From Sternotherus odoratus (lineage: Eukaryota; Chordata; Testudines; Kinosternidae): a stretch of 64,000 bases of DNA. The notes beneath the pieces were generated by a model that saw only the letters and a program-made list of their open reading frames with translations, had not been told where the DNA came from and did not search any database. Shown here piece by piece: positions 36,701 through 46,490 of the stretch; position 1 is the first letter of the stretch; each line of letters starts with the position of its first letter. The translations under genes were made by a program, and so were the position numbers. Where the stretch lies: positions 169,995,434-170,059,433 of the forward strand of contig JAVMKO010000001.1 in assembly GCA_032164245.1 (NCBI GenBank), in the 5' to 3' direction.

Positions 36701-39700
36701 TCCCAAACCCAGTGCCCCCCAAGCACGGCACCCCAGGCAGTCACCTGGGTCGCCTGCCTCTAAATCAGTCCCTGACTATACCCATGAGAAAGTAATATAC
36801 ACTGTGAGGAAGGGTGACAGATTAGGACACTATATGGAGATTTTTTTCCTGAAATGCTGTTAAGTTTTAAGTGAAGGTCTCTAGATATCAAACCTACATT
36901 AAAATCCGTAATGACTTTTACTGTACTAATGAGGAGTGCAGATGAAAGTAACTCGTGGACTGCCAAGCAATGATCCTGTGAGCTGTGTATGCACTGACCC
37001 ATGTGCCCATACACAGCCCCACTCAGCACACTGTCGCTTGCAGGATTGAAACTTAAAAGATTCCAATCTATGCCTATAAAATAAAGCTTCTTAAACTGTG
37101 CCCATCTGCCCCCCAGGGGATCCTCAGGTTTTCCTTCCCTATGTTTTCACTTCTTCCATGCCCTTGGATATCTCAGATCCATGATAGCCATCCTCTCTGG
37201 AGGGAGGGCTGGATAATCTTTTTGTTGTCTAGAGATGGTAGCTAGACTTCAGTGTGAGATGGCACCTCTACCCGAGGGCCCAGCAGAGGAGTTGCGCTCA
37301 GCCCAGGGAATGAATTGTGGAAGGGTTAAAAGGGCTGCTATTTACTCTACTTCACCATCCCGTCCTTTTCATTTTGGCAACCTGTGTGTGTGTTTATGTT
37401 CCAAAAGGGCTTATTAGGACCTCGTGAAACCCTCTCTAGTTACTGCCTCGTTTGTGCACCAGCATCATCACTGTTAACAGGGAAGCCCAGGAATAGTGTT
37501 TCAGGCTCTGTGTCTGTGACTACTTACGCATACTTTTAACTTTACATTAATGAGTAATCCTGTGAAAGTCTAATGCAACTAGTAATGTGCATAACTCAGT
37601 TTTGCCAATCCCAAGCATACAAAAACCATGAGTCGGGCCTCACAATATCCTGGGATTAATTTAAAAATAACAAGACTTTTATTTGTAAATGTTGGGTTCT
37701 ATTTCTTTGCCTTCTAGTTTCTCGACACATTTATGTTACTCCTTCAAGTTTTCTCCATAGTCATGGGGGCTAGAAACCTACTTTACTCACCCCTTCAAAT
37801 AAATGCTAGATTCTCACAAAAATCACAGGACTCAAAGGGTCTGGGACAAAGCCCACTGAAATCAATGGGAGACTTTCCATTGACATCCATATACTTTGGA
37901 TTGGGGGCTGGGGCTTGGAGGAAGAACAAATATTGTAAGAATCATGAAAAAATCTCAAGTTTTGGCAACACATTAAACATGTGTAAGGCTATGCCTGCAT
38001 TGCAGCTGGTGGGTGTGATTCCCAGTCTGGGGTGACAGACTTACACTAGCTCCGCTTGAGCTAGCATGCTAAAGCTAGCAGTGTAGATTTTGTGGCAATG
38101 GCTTGAGCCAGCCACCCGGGCTCTGACCCAGAAGGCTGGACAGGCTTGGACTAGGGTAACTAGCCCTAGCTGCTGTCAGTGCCACATCTATGTCACACTG
38201 CTATTTTTAGTACACAAGCTCAAGCAGAGCTAGCGTGAGTCCGTCTACCCATGCTGCAAATCACACCTCCCAGCTGCAGTGCAGACCTAGCCTAAGAGTA
38301 TATCTACACATTAATTAAACACCCACAGCTGGCCTGGGTCAGCTGACTGACTTGTAGGGCTCTAGCTGTGATGCTGCAAAACTGCGGTGTAGACATTTGG
38401 GCTCGGGCTGTAGCCCAAGCCCAGTGTGGTAGGGTCACATTCTCAACAAACACCTTTCCCCATGCCAAGGTAGAGTGCGCTGTGACTAGGCAAACACTAA
38501 ACATGACTCAGCCAAAAAAAGATGATTCTATGTCTAAGAAGAATGGGGCAACTCTTAATTCTTCTATGAAACAGCAAAAATACTTTCAATCTCATTTGAT
38601 AGTCTCTCTATCCCCGTACCCACACTTTTGGGGGGGACATAAATTGGGGAGCTTTTGGTAATCAAGTGTGAGAGAAATGTTTGGTGCTTACCAGTAATGT
38701 ATGGTGCTAGTTGTATTACTGGTCTCTGCTTTGTCAGTGCGTCTCAATCTTGATCTGTACAAGTCTTAATGTTCTACTTGTGAAGCCTCTTCTTGTGTGT
38801 TAATTATGCCGTGATCACTAGGTCAGCCCAAGGCCGGAACTTGCAGAGGAGTTCTGTGCAGGAAGGGCTTTAAAGACTGTGCTGCAAATGTTACTCTCTC
38901 CCTCTAGAGGTTAAGGCTAGTGCATTTGCACTAGGCACTGTCTAGCTCCTTTTTTGTGTTAACTCACTCAGAGCCAGATTCTGATAACTCATTCTGCATA
39001 GCATTGTATTTCATGAGTGTTCCCATTGACGTCAATGGGAGTACTCTGGCAGAAAGGTATTATTCAGTCCGAATAAAGGTCCCCAGGTAGTCCCAGTGTC
39101 CTTAATAAAATCACAAGGACATTTGACATTCTTTATGCAAATTATAGAAAGTCTCATATTAAAGAATCTTTATGATTCTTGTTAAAAAGTACTGCTTAGA
39201 TCTCTGATTTATGTTGTGCACATACACACTTTGCATATTCAAACAAAAGCTTGTATTAAAAGGTGAATATACTGAGAACAACTTTTTCTTAACTTACCCA
39301 ATCCAAGAGCACAAAGAAACAGTAACCAAAGTCCAGAGCTGAAAAAAACCCAAAAGATAAAAGCACAATGATGACAATAGAAGTAGCGTAGCATAGCAAC
39401 AGCATATGGGTAGCAATAGTTATTATATAGACTTGGAATAAGTACCCACATTTTTGTCAGCTACATAATGTCACTTTAAAATTATCACTCTGTGGGAAAA
39501 GGCAATACATTGAAGGATAATACACTATACTAGGCTTGAAACCCACGCTATCTACCTTTCTGATTAACAGTTGACTGGATCCGTCTGTGGCATGTCAATG
39601 AAACCTGTTGATGTGACTACTGAAAAAATAGCTGACTATGCAGATCACCTTTTTGGGTGTGTGGGACTATATACGTAGATAAAAATGTATATTGGGAATA

Positions 39701-42700
39701 TGTCATGGTGTGGAGTGGTATAAAGGCCCTACGGGCATGACTCTGGGATGGCTGCATCGTTCCCAAGTGGCAAAGCCACAAGTGGGTTATGCAGATCATT
39801 CCAGTCATCTCAAATGAGTATTTTGTATGTCAGTCATATGTTACAGGAAATTTTTTTATCAATGTTTTAGAAAGTCCCAATATTTTTTTAAAACTATGTT
39901 TGTAACCCTCCACCTATAAAGTCCAGGTGCCTTCACTGTCATAGGTCTCATTGTTCAGCATTTGGGAGGGAGAAAGATAAAAATGAAAACCAATAACTAT
40001 AACATACACTTTCCAGAACAGTCTGAAAATAGAATCTCTATACATAACAATGCCACAACTCTGACATTTGGGGTCTTTCCAGGGCTAGTGCCCTGTCCCA
40101 AAGGAGAGGGATTAATTGCCCCTTCCCATTGGCATAAAACCCCCACCACTAGGTCTTCAAAGATGTAAGAAATCAGACTTAAAAGCCATAACACTTATGT
40201 CTAGCAAAGCTCTTATAGTTGAGCTTGAATCTTGCCTATTATGCGCCTCAGATAGGGTTAATTTGGGGGGGGGGAGTAAGGGGTGGTCACATTATTCTGG
40301 CTGTTAGATAAAAACAAATGTGGCTGCGTGAAGCTGCTCAGGGTTGAAATGTTAAAGTCTCAGTGGGCTGATGATGCATCTTAAAATAAATGCATTTCTT
40401 TTAGTGGGAAGTTTTTCAAGGAACAAATGGGAATTGTGCCCTGTGTACCTTATCACCTCTGCATACTTGTATGTTATACACACAAAAACTGTGTTAAAAG
40501 ATTATTAAGGTAGCAAAGTCAAGCATTCAAAAGTTAGAGAACTAAGGTGTTTTGTACAATTGTACTTCACACCTCCCCCCCTTTGTGTGTATGCATTACA
40601 ATATAAACTTAATTGCAGATCACATACTATTGTTTCCCCGGACGGCTACCTCATTCTGTGCACAGACTGGGTGCTGCACACTGAACGAGTACCTATTTAA
40701 TATTGTATTTTCTCCTCATTCAATGAGTGAACTATCTCTTCTTTGTAGCACACTTTGCTCTGAAGACAGAACTATTAATTTCCTCATGGATTTTTTTATG
40801 GACCTCATTGCTTTAGTATTTGGATGCTTCACAAACGGTAATTTATCCTCACAACCCCACTGTGAAGTAAGAGGAGTGCTTGACCCTGCAACCTTTATAA
40901 TGTTCTTTTAAAGTAATGTGTGTGTAATTTCCTGTGGTTTTAAAAAAGCAAATTGAAAAAAGAGAAATTGCATCACAAGGGTCATGTGGACAACTGCTTG
41001 GATCACCAGTAGGACTGGAACTTTCAGATCCACTGCAGAGACCTAACTCTTCAGCTAATGAAATAACTGATAAGAATAGTCGGTTGTTATCCTCTATGGA
41101 CCAGCACTAGATGGGGATGAGACACATTATGATACCCACTGGCAGATGTATGGTGGCAGTCGAGAAATGGTGAGACTGAGGAATCTTGGGTTCTATTCCA
41201 GGTTCTGGAGGGGAATTTGCTGCAATGAGCATAGAGTCTTTTACCCGTTCCCAAAGCTTAAATCTTTCTGCCCCATCGCCTACAACATTTCCTGTCCCAG
41301 TGCTGTCTCTTTCCCACCCTGACTCTGGTCTCTGTCCCATTCTCCTTTCTTACTTAAGCCCAGGCTCCACTCCTTGGGTTCTTCATCCTAGTGCCCTGCT
41401 CTTTACACAGCAAGTCCTAGGACTCCCCTCCAGACTTGCTGTCTGACCTTATTCACCCTGCCCCCACCTAACCAGGGCCAATTCCTGGGCTTCTCATCCA
41501 ATCCCAGTGTAAACCACCCACATTGTAGCTCTTTATCTCAATCTCCCTTCCACCTCGGCTCCTTGTCCCAGTCTCTTTGCCCAGCCAGTCCCAGTTCTCC
41601 CTCTGCACCCTACCTCTGATCTCAGTGTCGTCGTCCCCCACCATCAGCTAGCCCCTAGTCATCTCCTGAATTTCTCTGACCAGCTCCCAGTCCCAGTCTT
41701 CTTGCTCAGCCTGTCCCAGTCTCACTCCCCTCCCAGTCTCTCCAGATTCTGTCTCCCAACCTACTCCATTCCCTCTCCCTCTGCAGTCCAGTTTTGTCCC
41801 CTCTGCATTCAAATCAGACTGCTTCCTCCTCCACACATGCTGAGTTCTAGCAGGGGGGCATTGAGAGGACAGGAGATACAGGCTCCCTGCACTCAGTGCC
41901 TGGGCCTCTTCCAGCCCAAAGCAGCTAAAAGCTGCCACTATGGGGAAAATCCAGCTCCCCTCCTGTAGCTCTGGGCTGGGGGCAACATGCTCAGGTGTGG
42001 AGATGGCACATGTGCAGTCTGGTTAACACTAGGAGCTGTGAGGGGATGGTGTGTGTGTGTGTGTGTTTCTATATAACATATGGCTCTAGAATACCTTCCT
42101 TTAAAAATTCACTTTGGTACAATCTTTAAATCCTGTGGGTTTGTTTTCCTTCTTAAACAGTGGGTCTAATCAGGAGCTGATTAGGGTTTGTGGGTCCCCT
42201 GGGCAAGAAAAAGTGTCAGCCCCTCCCCACCCCTTCTGCCTGCAGTCCCCCTGCCTCCAGCCAGGGAGTGGGCTCGGGCTGCGGGGGCTTGCCCCACTCC
42301 GCCCGCCTGGCACTCCTGCTGGGGAAATGGGGTTGGGGCATGGGGGCTTGCCTTACTCTGCCCAATCAGGGAGCAGGGTCAGGGCACGGGGCAGGGGCAT
42401 TTTTCCAGGGGCTGCCACTTGGCTCTGGCAGCTGGACATGGGCCCCGGGGGCTCAGTGGCTAATCCACCAGTGGCTCTAGTTTCCCATGGAACCAAACAG
42501 ACAACAATGCTTGATTGTCTTTCATTGGACCTTTCAGGGAGGTCCCCTTAATAGGTATTGCTGATGCCACTGAGAAAGTTACAAGTGTAAGTGGGGCTGT
42601 CTGTTCTACGTAGCCAAAGTGCATAACTGGTGGCAATATAAAGCTGTTGTTATTGGGTTAGGATCTAAATATTTCAGTCCAGAGTTTAGACAAAACAGAT

Positions 42701-44642
42701 CCAGGGGCTGACCATTCTCCATCCTAAATGGATGTTAATGCTGCTGTAGTCCACAGTACTTGTAGAGTGGCTCAGTTACTGAGCACCAATCTGAGCAGTT
42801 GAGAGGATTCCTTCTTTCTTTAGACCAGAGGAATTCTGTCCTCTGCATCATGCCCATTTGGGATTAATTCCTGCACCAACTGGAGTGGGAATAATTTCCA
42901 CTGAATTAAATGGAAACTGGATCAGTCCTTTAGTCTCTTTTTAAATGGTTTGTTTTTCTCCATTTATTCCCCTCCACCCTTATCTTTAAACTTCCGGTGA
43001 AATGGGAGAAAGTTTCACTTCCTCATTCTCACACTGGCCTACTGAGATTATAATTCCCACTCTCATCTGCAAATTACTTGTACAATTTATCTTCTTCTCA
43101 TGAGAACTGATTTGATACCATTGAAAATTGCAGTGTATTTTTGGTGTGCTTTTGCTTTTCTGAGCACATCCTAAAATATGATGATGTTCATGGTGCAGCA
43201 ACTGGGTGTTTTATTTCACATTTAAATCAAATCTATAAACCGTGACTATGTCCTAAACTGTATCCAGAACAACTCTTTGTGCTTCATCAGTTATATTTCT
43301 CTTAGCTGAATTACATAGAATTCAGTTGCCCTAAATCTTTATCTGTTTCATGGCATTTTTCAATAACTATAATTTTAGATAATCTAAAACATGTGTGTTG
43401 AGATGTTTCTATTGTTCACACCTTAACCAAAAGAAACTCTCTCTGCAGTGGCCTTTTTTTCTACTTTCTTTTTAAAGAGATGCAGACAGTGCTTCACAAA
43501 TAAACATCAGTAACCACCTACATGAAACAGCTGGCTGCACTGCTGTGGTTTATCAGCTCAGAATCAGTCATACAGAGCCTAGTGTTGGAGGGATCATAAA
43601 ACCCACAGTGCGAGTAATTTTACTGACGTCATTTGTCTTTGTATCCCTAATCCTGAGAGGTGCTGGGTTCCCACAACTACAGTACAGTACTACTGTAGTC
43701 AAGGGGAGAGGATGGGGATCAGGTGGGAATGATAAAGAGCAGTCCTACTTGTTCAATATGACCCCGCACTGGCACTCTGTTGCCACATCTTATTGGAGGC
43801 ATAACAAACAAATGTAGTCCATCTCCTTTGCTGTAATGCATGGTAAAAATGTGTTTTCAGGGAATATCGCCCATTGAAAGGAACATAAGAGACTGGCCTT
43901 GGGGAAGAATCAACTTGTAAATGAAGCAAGAAACTTTAGCCACTGGGACTGCCCAGATGAAGCATTCACCCAGGGGCTTGTCTTCCCTAGGAAAAGGAGT
44001 GTGTACCTCTATAGCACATGGTAATGAGAGCTAGGCAGAGAAATGTTTTGTGGAGGATTTTGCTATTTCCAAATGGATTTTGTTCTGATTCAAAATGAAA
44101 CGCAAAAATTTCAAAATGCTCCATGCAAGGGGATGAAGCCCCAGCTCTGGGGCAGTCTACCTCGTGTGCTGTCTTGGGTCTGAGGTCTCCAGTAGCCTGC
44201 CAGGTGGGCTGCAGAGGAGGTTTTCGTTAGAACCTTGCCTGGTTTATGGAGGAACGTTGTCAAAAATCAAACTGTCTCTGCATAATGTTTTGATTTCAAT
44301 GAATCGGTAAATGTCAACCAAAAAGGTTTTGTCTGAATTTTTCAGACTACCTGTAGTAAGACCTATAAGGTAAAATCCTAGTGAGATAAGGCACTTTGTA
44401 GTTTTCATGCAGGTGAGGAGTTTGAGGTAAACCCTATGCTCCTGCTAGAGTCTGAGTGAGTCTAAATTAGAGTAATATGGGAAAAAATTGTATATCTAAT
44501 TCAATGGGAGTTGAAGTCTTCTGCACAGTCTTTGGTCAGAATTTGGCTATGATAGTGCAGGATCTAAGTGCTAATTCTTAACCTGAGAATAAAGAAGTCA
44601 CTTTTATATATTATTAAGCTAATCTGAACCACAAAGGCCAGT

Positions 44643-44713
<71 letters not shown>

Positions 44714-45663
44714 GTGAGTGAGTGTAAGTAAAAGAGGGGTTGGGGGGAGAGGAGGCTGTAAGTGTCAAGGGGAGATTTATCTGAGTTGCACATTCCTTCC
44801 CCCTGTAACACAAGGAGCAGAAACTACTGGCTTCTTGGGAGCAGGAGCAGGCCCCCTGGTTTTCCCCTGTGTCCTCTCTTGATAAAGGAAGATTAAATTA
44901 TGAGCAGCCTCAGCCTTACCCTGACAGCCCCAACAAACACACCAAATGGATTGGGGGTGGGAATGAGTCAACCTACAGGTAGACAGACACCCACCCACCA
45001 GTCAGTGGGAAGAGTTGGCAGGAAAAGCTGGACCTTCCTGCAGTCTGGCAATTTTTGGTGTCAGCACCAACCACTTGTACTGACAAAATTGAGAGCAAGT
45101 TTCCCAGTGCACAGAAACCCCTCCTGCAGCACAGACACCCAGCCCTTGCACCTGGATCCAGAAAGCACCACCCAGTTTTGAATGCCAACAACCCCACAAT
45201 TTCGAATATCTGAACAGAGAGCAGGTGTGGATGGTTCCTATTGCAGCAAGAAAATCAGGACCATGCCCCCACCCCGCCATAACACTGATTCCCCTTCTCC
45301 TCCCCTCCCCTCCCCTCCCCGTGCGACGCTTGGCTCCCGGGGGGGTAGGTGCAGGAAGTTCAGTGGCTGTCCATTGCCAGGGAACTGAACGGACTTGGCC
45401 GGCTGCCCCGGGGCTGGCTGGGCACTGTTCAGTGTTTGTCTTTCGGGCGTGCTCGGAGTAGAGCGACCTAGTGCCCCAGTGCGACGGCCCAGGCGCGGGG
45501 GGCTGACACGACCCGGAGCCCCCCAGTTACCCAGCGCCAGCAGCCACGTGGAGACGGGGAGGGGCGGAGGGGAGGAGACGGGCAGGACGGAGAACAGGAG
45601 TGTGACCCAAGGGCGAGTCTCTGGGGGTCTCTCCCCCCCCCGCACTCACCTTCTCGGCTCCAT
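27673..45663 (-). CDS. ICOSLG: ICOS ligand (B7-H2, CD275), spliced gene, last exon not assigned
   Basis: B7-family type I membrane protein; the family binds ICOS on T cells and gives a costimulatory signal. Six exons join with GT-AG borders and constant phase 1: 45650-45663, 39298-39338, 35385-35750, 32666-32950, 29806-29976, 27673-27708. The product has a signal peptide (about 1-18), an IgV domain (20-140; Cys39 and Cys118, with the DEQTYQC motif), an IgC domain (141-235; Cys166 and Cys221), a Ser/Asn-rich stalk (236-259), a membrane segment (about 260-281) and a basic juxtamembrane stretch. The identity rests on GYPKPNVYWIN, VGCIIENELLQQNLT and the SYA-G junction, all near-matches to mammalian ICOSLG. 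N-glycosylation sequons are visible at residues 77, 87, 107, 142, 167, 231, 244 and 247. Length to the end of exon 6 is 304 residues against about 302 for the whole human protein. I see no stop or frameshift in the exons, so the gene looks functional. The terminal exon is missing from this model. Confidence 0.93.
27790..27895. repeat. Ancient amniote interspersed repeat
   Basis: CCATTGTGCTAGGCATTATG followed by AACAGTCCCTGCCTCCAAGC and GCTTACAGTTTGG is a recurrent old repeat; related pieces occur at about 34,315-34,425 and 59,495-59,600. The class is not certain. Confidence 0.5.
28764..28886. repeat. Inverted repeat with tRNA-like interior
   Basis: GAATAGCCAATAGTTCAGTG at the left and AGGCTATTGGTTATTC at the right are inverted. 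The centre has CCCAGGTTCCAACCCCTG, reminiscent of a pol III B box. Possibly a SINE-derived foldback. Confidence 0.5.
29255..29335 (+). mobile_element. CR1-type 3' end fragment
   Basis: GACTTGGTGACCTCTCCAGG, TCCCTTCCAGCCCAAAACTT and CTATGATTCTGT are the CR1 3' terminal motifs. Only about 80 bases remain. Confidence 0.7.
29806..29976 (-). CDS. ICOSLG: ICOSLG exon 5 (stalk and transmembrane segment)
   Basis: This 171-nt exon has a CTATTCCCCTTCAG acceptor and a GTAATT donor. It encodes an acidic Ser/Asn-rich stalk with two sequons, then the hydrophobic stretch GGVLSIVVVLAGLFVLTCW, then basic KRKFSHRK and SYA. The SYA end at phase 1 sits exactly where mammalian ICOSLG has SYAG. The donor is weaker than the others (GTAATT). 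Confidence 0.92.
29977..32665 (-). other. ICOSLG intron 4
   Basis: Mostly unannotatable intronic sequence. It contains a short old repeat with the CCCATTGACTTCAGTGGG motif at about 31,393-31,455 and an (AC)n run at 32,617-32,635. The 30,880-31,350 plus-strand frame is not supported as a gene. Confidence 0.65.
32666..32950 (-). CDS. ICOSLG: ICOSLG exon 4 (IgC domain)
   Basis: This 285-nt exon lies between a CCTTTTCCAG acceptor and a GTAAGTT donor and encodes residues 141-235. It holds the IgC cysteine pair (LNCNY, Cys166; VGCIIEN, Cys221) and the ICOSLG hallmarks YPKPNVYWIN and LLQQNLT. This is the most diagnostic exon for assigning the gene. Confidence 0.96.
32951..35384 (-). other. ICOSLG intron 3
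   Basis: No exon or intact mobile element is seen. An old amniote repeat (CCCAGTCAC...TTGTGCTATACAAAT) lies at about 34,315-34,425. Confidence 0.65.
34315..34425. repeat. Ancient amniote interspersed repeat, second copy
   Basis: GTGTCTAAGATCCCCAGTCA, then GATCCTGTTGTGCTATACAA and GATGGTCCCTGTCCTAAACA parallel the 27,790-27,895 copy. Confidence 0.5.
35385..35750 (-). CDS. ICOSLG: ICOSLG exon 3 (IgV domain)
   Basis: This 366-nt exon runs from a CTCTTTGTAG acceptor to a GTAAGC donor and encodes residues 19-140. It carries the B-strand cysteine (ELRCIY, Cys39), the VFWQ tryptophan of strand C (Trp56), and the strand E-F segment ending in DEQTYQC (Cys118). RNRTRLFQDKLENGIFSLLL aligns with the same stretch of mammalian ICOSLG. 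Two extra cysteines, 65 and 82, sit in the C'-D part of the domain. No disruption is visible. Confidence 0.95.
35948..36165 (+). repeat. MIR-like SINE
   Basis: The order TTCTCTGCCACTGACTTTGT, GACCTTGAGCAAGCCACTTA, CCATTTGTAAAATGGGGATT and AAGGTGTTGTGAGAACAAAC follows MIR/CORE-SINE sequence. Within ICOSLG intron 2. Confidence 0.78.
36601..36774. mobile_element. Short hAT MITE
   Basis: Starts CAGGGCCAGCCCTAGACC and ends GCCTCTAAATCAGTCCCTG. Flanks ACTAGATC and ACTATACC agree at six of eight positions, a decayed 8-bp duplication. Interior carries AAATGGCGCCCAAAGC. Noncoding; the overlapping 114-codon frame is chance. Confidence 0.7.
37987..38292. mobile_element. MITE (GGCTATGCCTGCATTGCAG) with TAA duplication
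   Basis: Left end GGCTATGCCTGCATTGCAGC and right end GCTGCAGTGCAGACCTAGCC are inverted, and TAA flanks both sides (37,984-37,986 and 38,293-38,295). Inner arms GCTAGCATGCTAAAGCTAGC are self-complementary. The TAA duplication fits PIF-Harbinger mobilisation. Confidence 0.75.
38293..38480. mobile_element. Adjacent MITE fragment (GAGTATATCTACAC)
   Basis: Begins immediately after the preceding element with TAAGAGTATATCTACACATT and includes GGTGTAGACATTTGGGCTCG. A right terminus is not resolved. Confidence 0.45.
38966..39036. repeat. Old repeat with CCATTGACGTCAATGGG core
   Basis: CTCAGAGCCAGATTCTGATA leads to a perfect CCCATTGACGTCAATGGG palindrome. Same old class as 12,146-12,240. Confidence 0.5.
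39298..39338 (-). CDS. ICOSLG: ICOSLG exon 2 (signal-peptide core)
   Basis: This 41-nt exon is bounded by TTTTTTTCAG and GTAAGTT. It encodes the hydrophobic core GLWLLFLCALGL and keeps phase with both neighbours. Phase 2 in and phase 1 out matches the 14-nt first exon and the IgV exon. Confidence 0.88.
39339..45649 (-). other. ICOSLG intron 1
   Basis: A 6.3-kb first intron. It includes a C/T-rich stretch (about 41,240-41,780), a GC-rich fragment resembling the interior of hAT MITEs (about 42,175-42,480) and a long (GA)n microsatellite (44,646-44,710). No supported exon. Confidence 0.65.
44646..44723 (+). repeat. (GA)n microsatellite with (TGAG)n tail
   Basis: About 65 bases of uninterrupted GA dinucleotide at 44,646-44,710, then TGAG tetramers. 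The Leu/Ser-repeat frames over it are artefacts. Confidence 0.97.
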
Positions 45664-46055
45664 GCCGGCGCGGGGCGCTGCTCGGGCTGTCTCGGGGATC
45701 GGCGAGAGGCGCAGGCACCGGTCCTGCGGCCAGGGTCGGAAGAAGAGGCGGGGAAGCAGCCGCTGAGCCGGGTGTGGGGCTGGGCCAGCTCCTCCCTCCT
45801 ACGTCGTCCAAGCCGGGGATTTCCGCGGCGGGTCCCTTCTCCCTTCCCACGCGGGCTGGGGGCAGGAGAGTGACCGCGGGCCAGTCCCCGTCGTGTGCTG
45901 CCTCCTGCGGCTCCCTCCAAGGCGACGAGAGCAGGAGCCCCAGCCCCAGCCCCAGCCCCCGCCGCCGCTCCCGGGCCAGCAGCGGGACGTGAGGAGTGTC
46001 CAGTCCAGGCACTGAAACGAGTCGGTAGAACAGCCGCCTGTAGATGATGCACTGT
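45280..46055. promoter_or_regulatory. CpG island covering ICOSLG exon 1 and upstream region
   Basis: CpG density rises sharply here against the AT-rich surroundings, and the ICOSLG start codon is inside it. A CCCCAG hexamer run lies at about 45,934-45,960. No TATA box is obvious on the minus strand, consistent with a CpG-type promoter. The island ends at its right edge against a hAT fragment starting at 46,062. Confidence 0.7.
45650..45663 (-). CDS. ICOSLG: ICOSLG exon 1 coding part (start codon)
   Basis: The ATG is followed by codons for Glu-Pro-Arg and two bases of the next codon, then a GTGAGT donor. Joined to exon 2 it gives MEPRSSGLWLLFLCALGL, a credible signal peptide. It lies inside a CpG-rich island, as expected for a first exon. 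The 5' UTR extends to the right; its start cannot be seen. Confidence 0.85.
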
Positions 46056-46061
46056 CCCTAC

Positions 46062-46490
46062 CAGGGCCTGCCCACAATATTTTGGCGCCTGAGGCGGGAG
46101 CTCCTTTGTTTTTTACTCTCCTGTTGGCACCATTATCCTAGCCCTGACCTCTCATGTTAACTACTGCAATTTCCCTATCCTCCAGCTTTTTAAGAAGCAC
46201 ATTTGGCTTGTCATACCAGCTCCTGTAGTATCAGCAACGTCAATAAATTGTAGAAAATGCTCTTTGACAGTCACCATTGCAGGGACATTTTCACTATGTT
46301 CTGTTGTTGTTACAAAGCGTACTATTAAAGTCATTTGTTCCCTATGGCTGATGTCAGGTGTGCAGAATAACAGAGTAATATCTTGCTCACTTCAGATCTG
46401 TCATAATCTTCTGTTTTGTTGCCCTTAACTGTAGGATCTCATTTTGAATGGTTTTTCCAAGGTAGTGGTGTGTGTACATTTCTTGGGTGA
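46062..46490 (-). pseudogene. hAT (ZMYM1-like) transposase fragments, rearranged
   Basis: Begins with the hAT terminus CAGGGCCTGCCCACAATATT, like the left end of the 50,662-53,832 element. A jump follows to a segment homologous to 52,203-52,310 (GGCACCATTATCCTAGCCCT; AAGGTAGTGGTGTGTGTACATT). Between these homologous blocks lies about 245 bases that read on the minus strand as a related but different ZMYM1-like segment (VKEHFLQFIDVADTTGAG). It is cut at 46,490 by the PLE. Confidence 0.7.

Larger units (their letters stand above)
35751..39297 (-). other. ICOSLG intron 2
   Basis: Contains a MIR-like SINE (35,948-36,165), a hAT MITE (36,601-36,774) and two MITEs of the GTCTACAC type (37,987-38,480). 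No coding exon is seen. Confidence 0.7.

Noticed and set aside
41648..41968. Frames in the C/T-rich intron 1 stretch
   Set aside because: Composition-driven, no homology, inside an intron.
44614..44813. Leu/Ser repeat proteins
   Set aside because: Translations of the (GA)n microsatellite.
45468..46052. 194-codon minus-strand and other long frames in the GC-rich 45.4-46.1 kb block
   Set aside because: They are products of CpG-island composition. The real coding start there is only the 14-nt ICOSLG exon.
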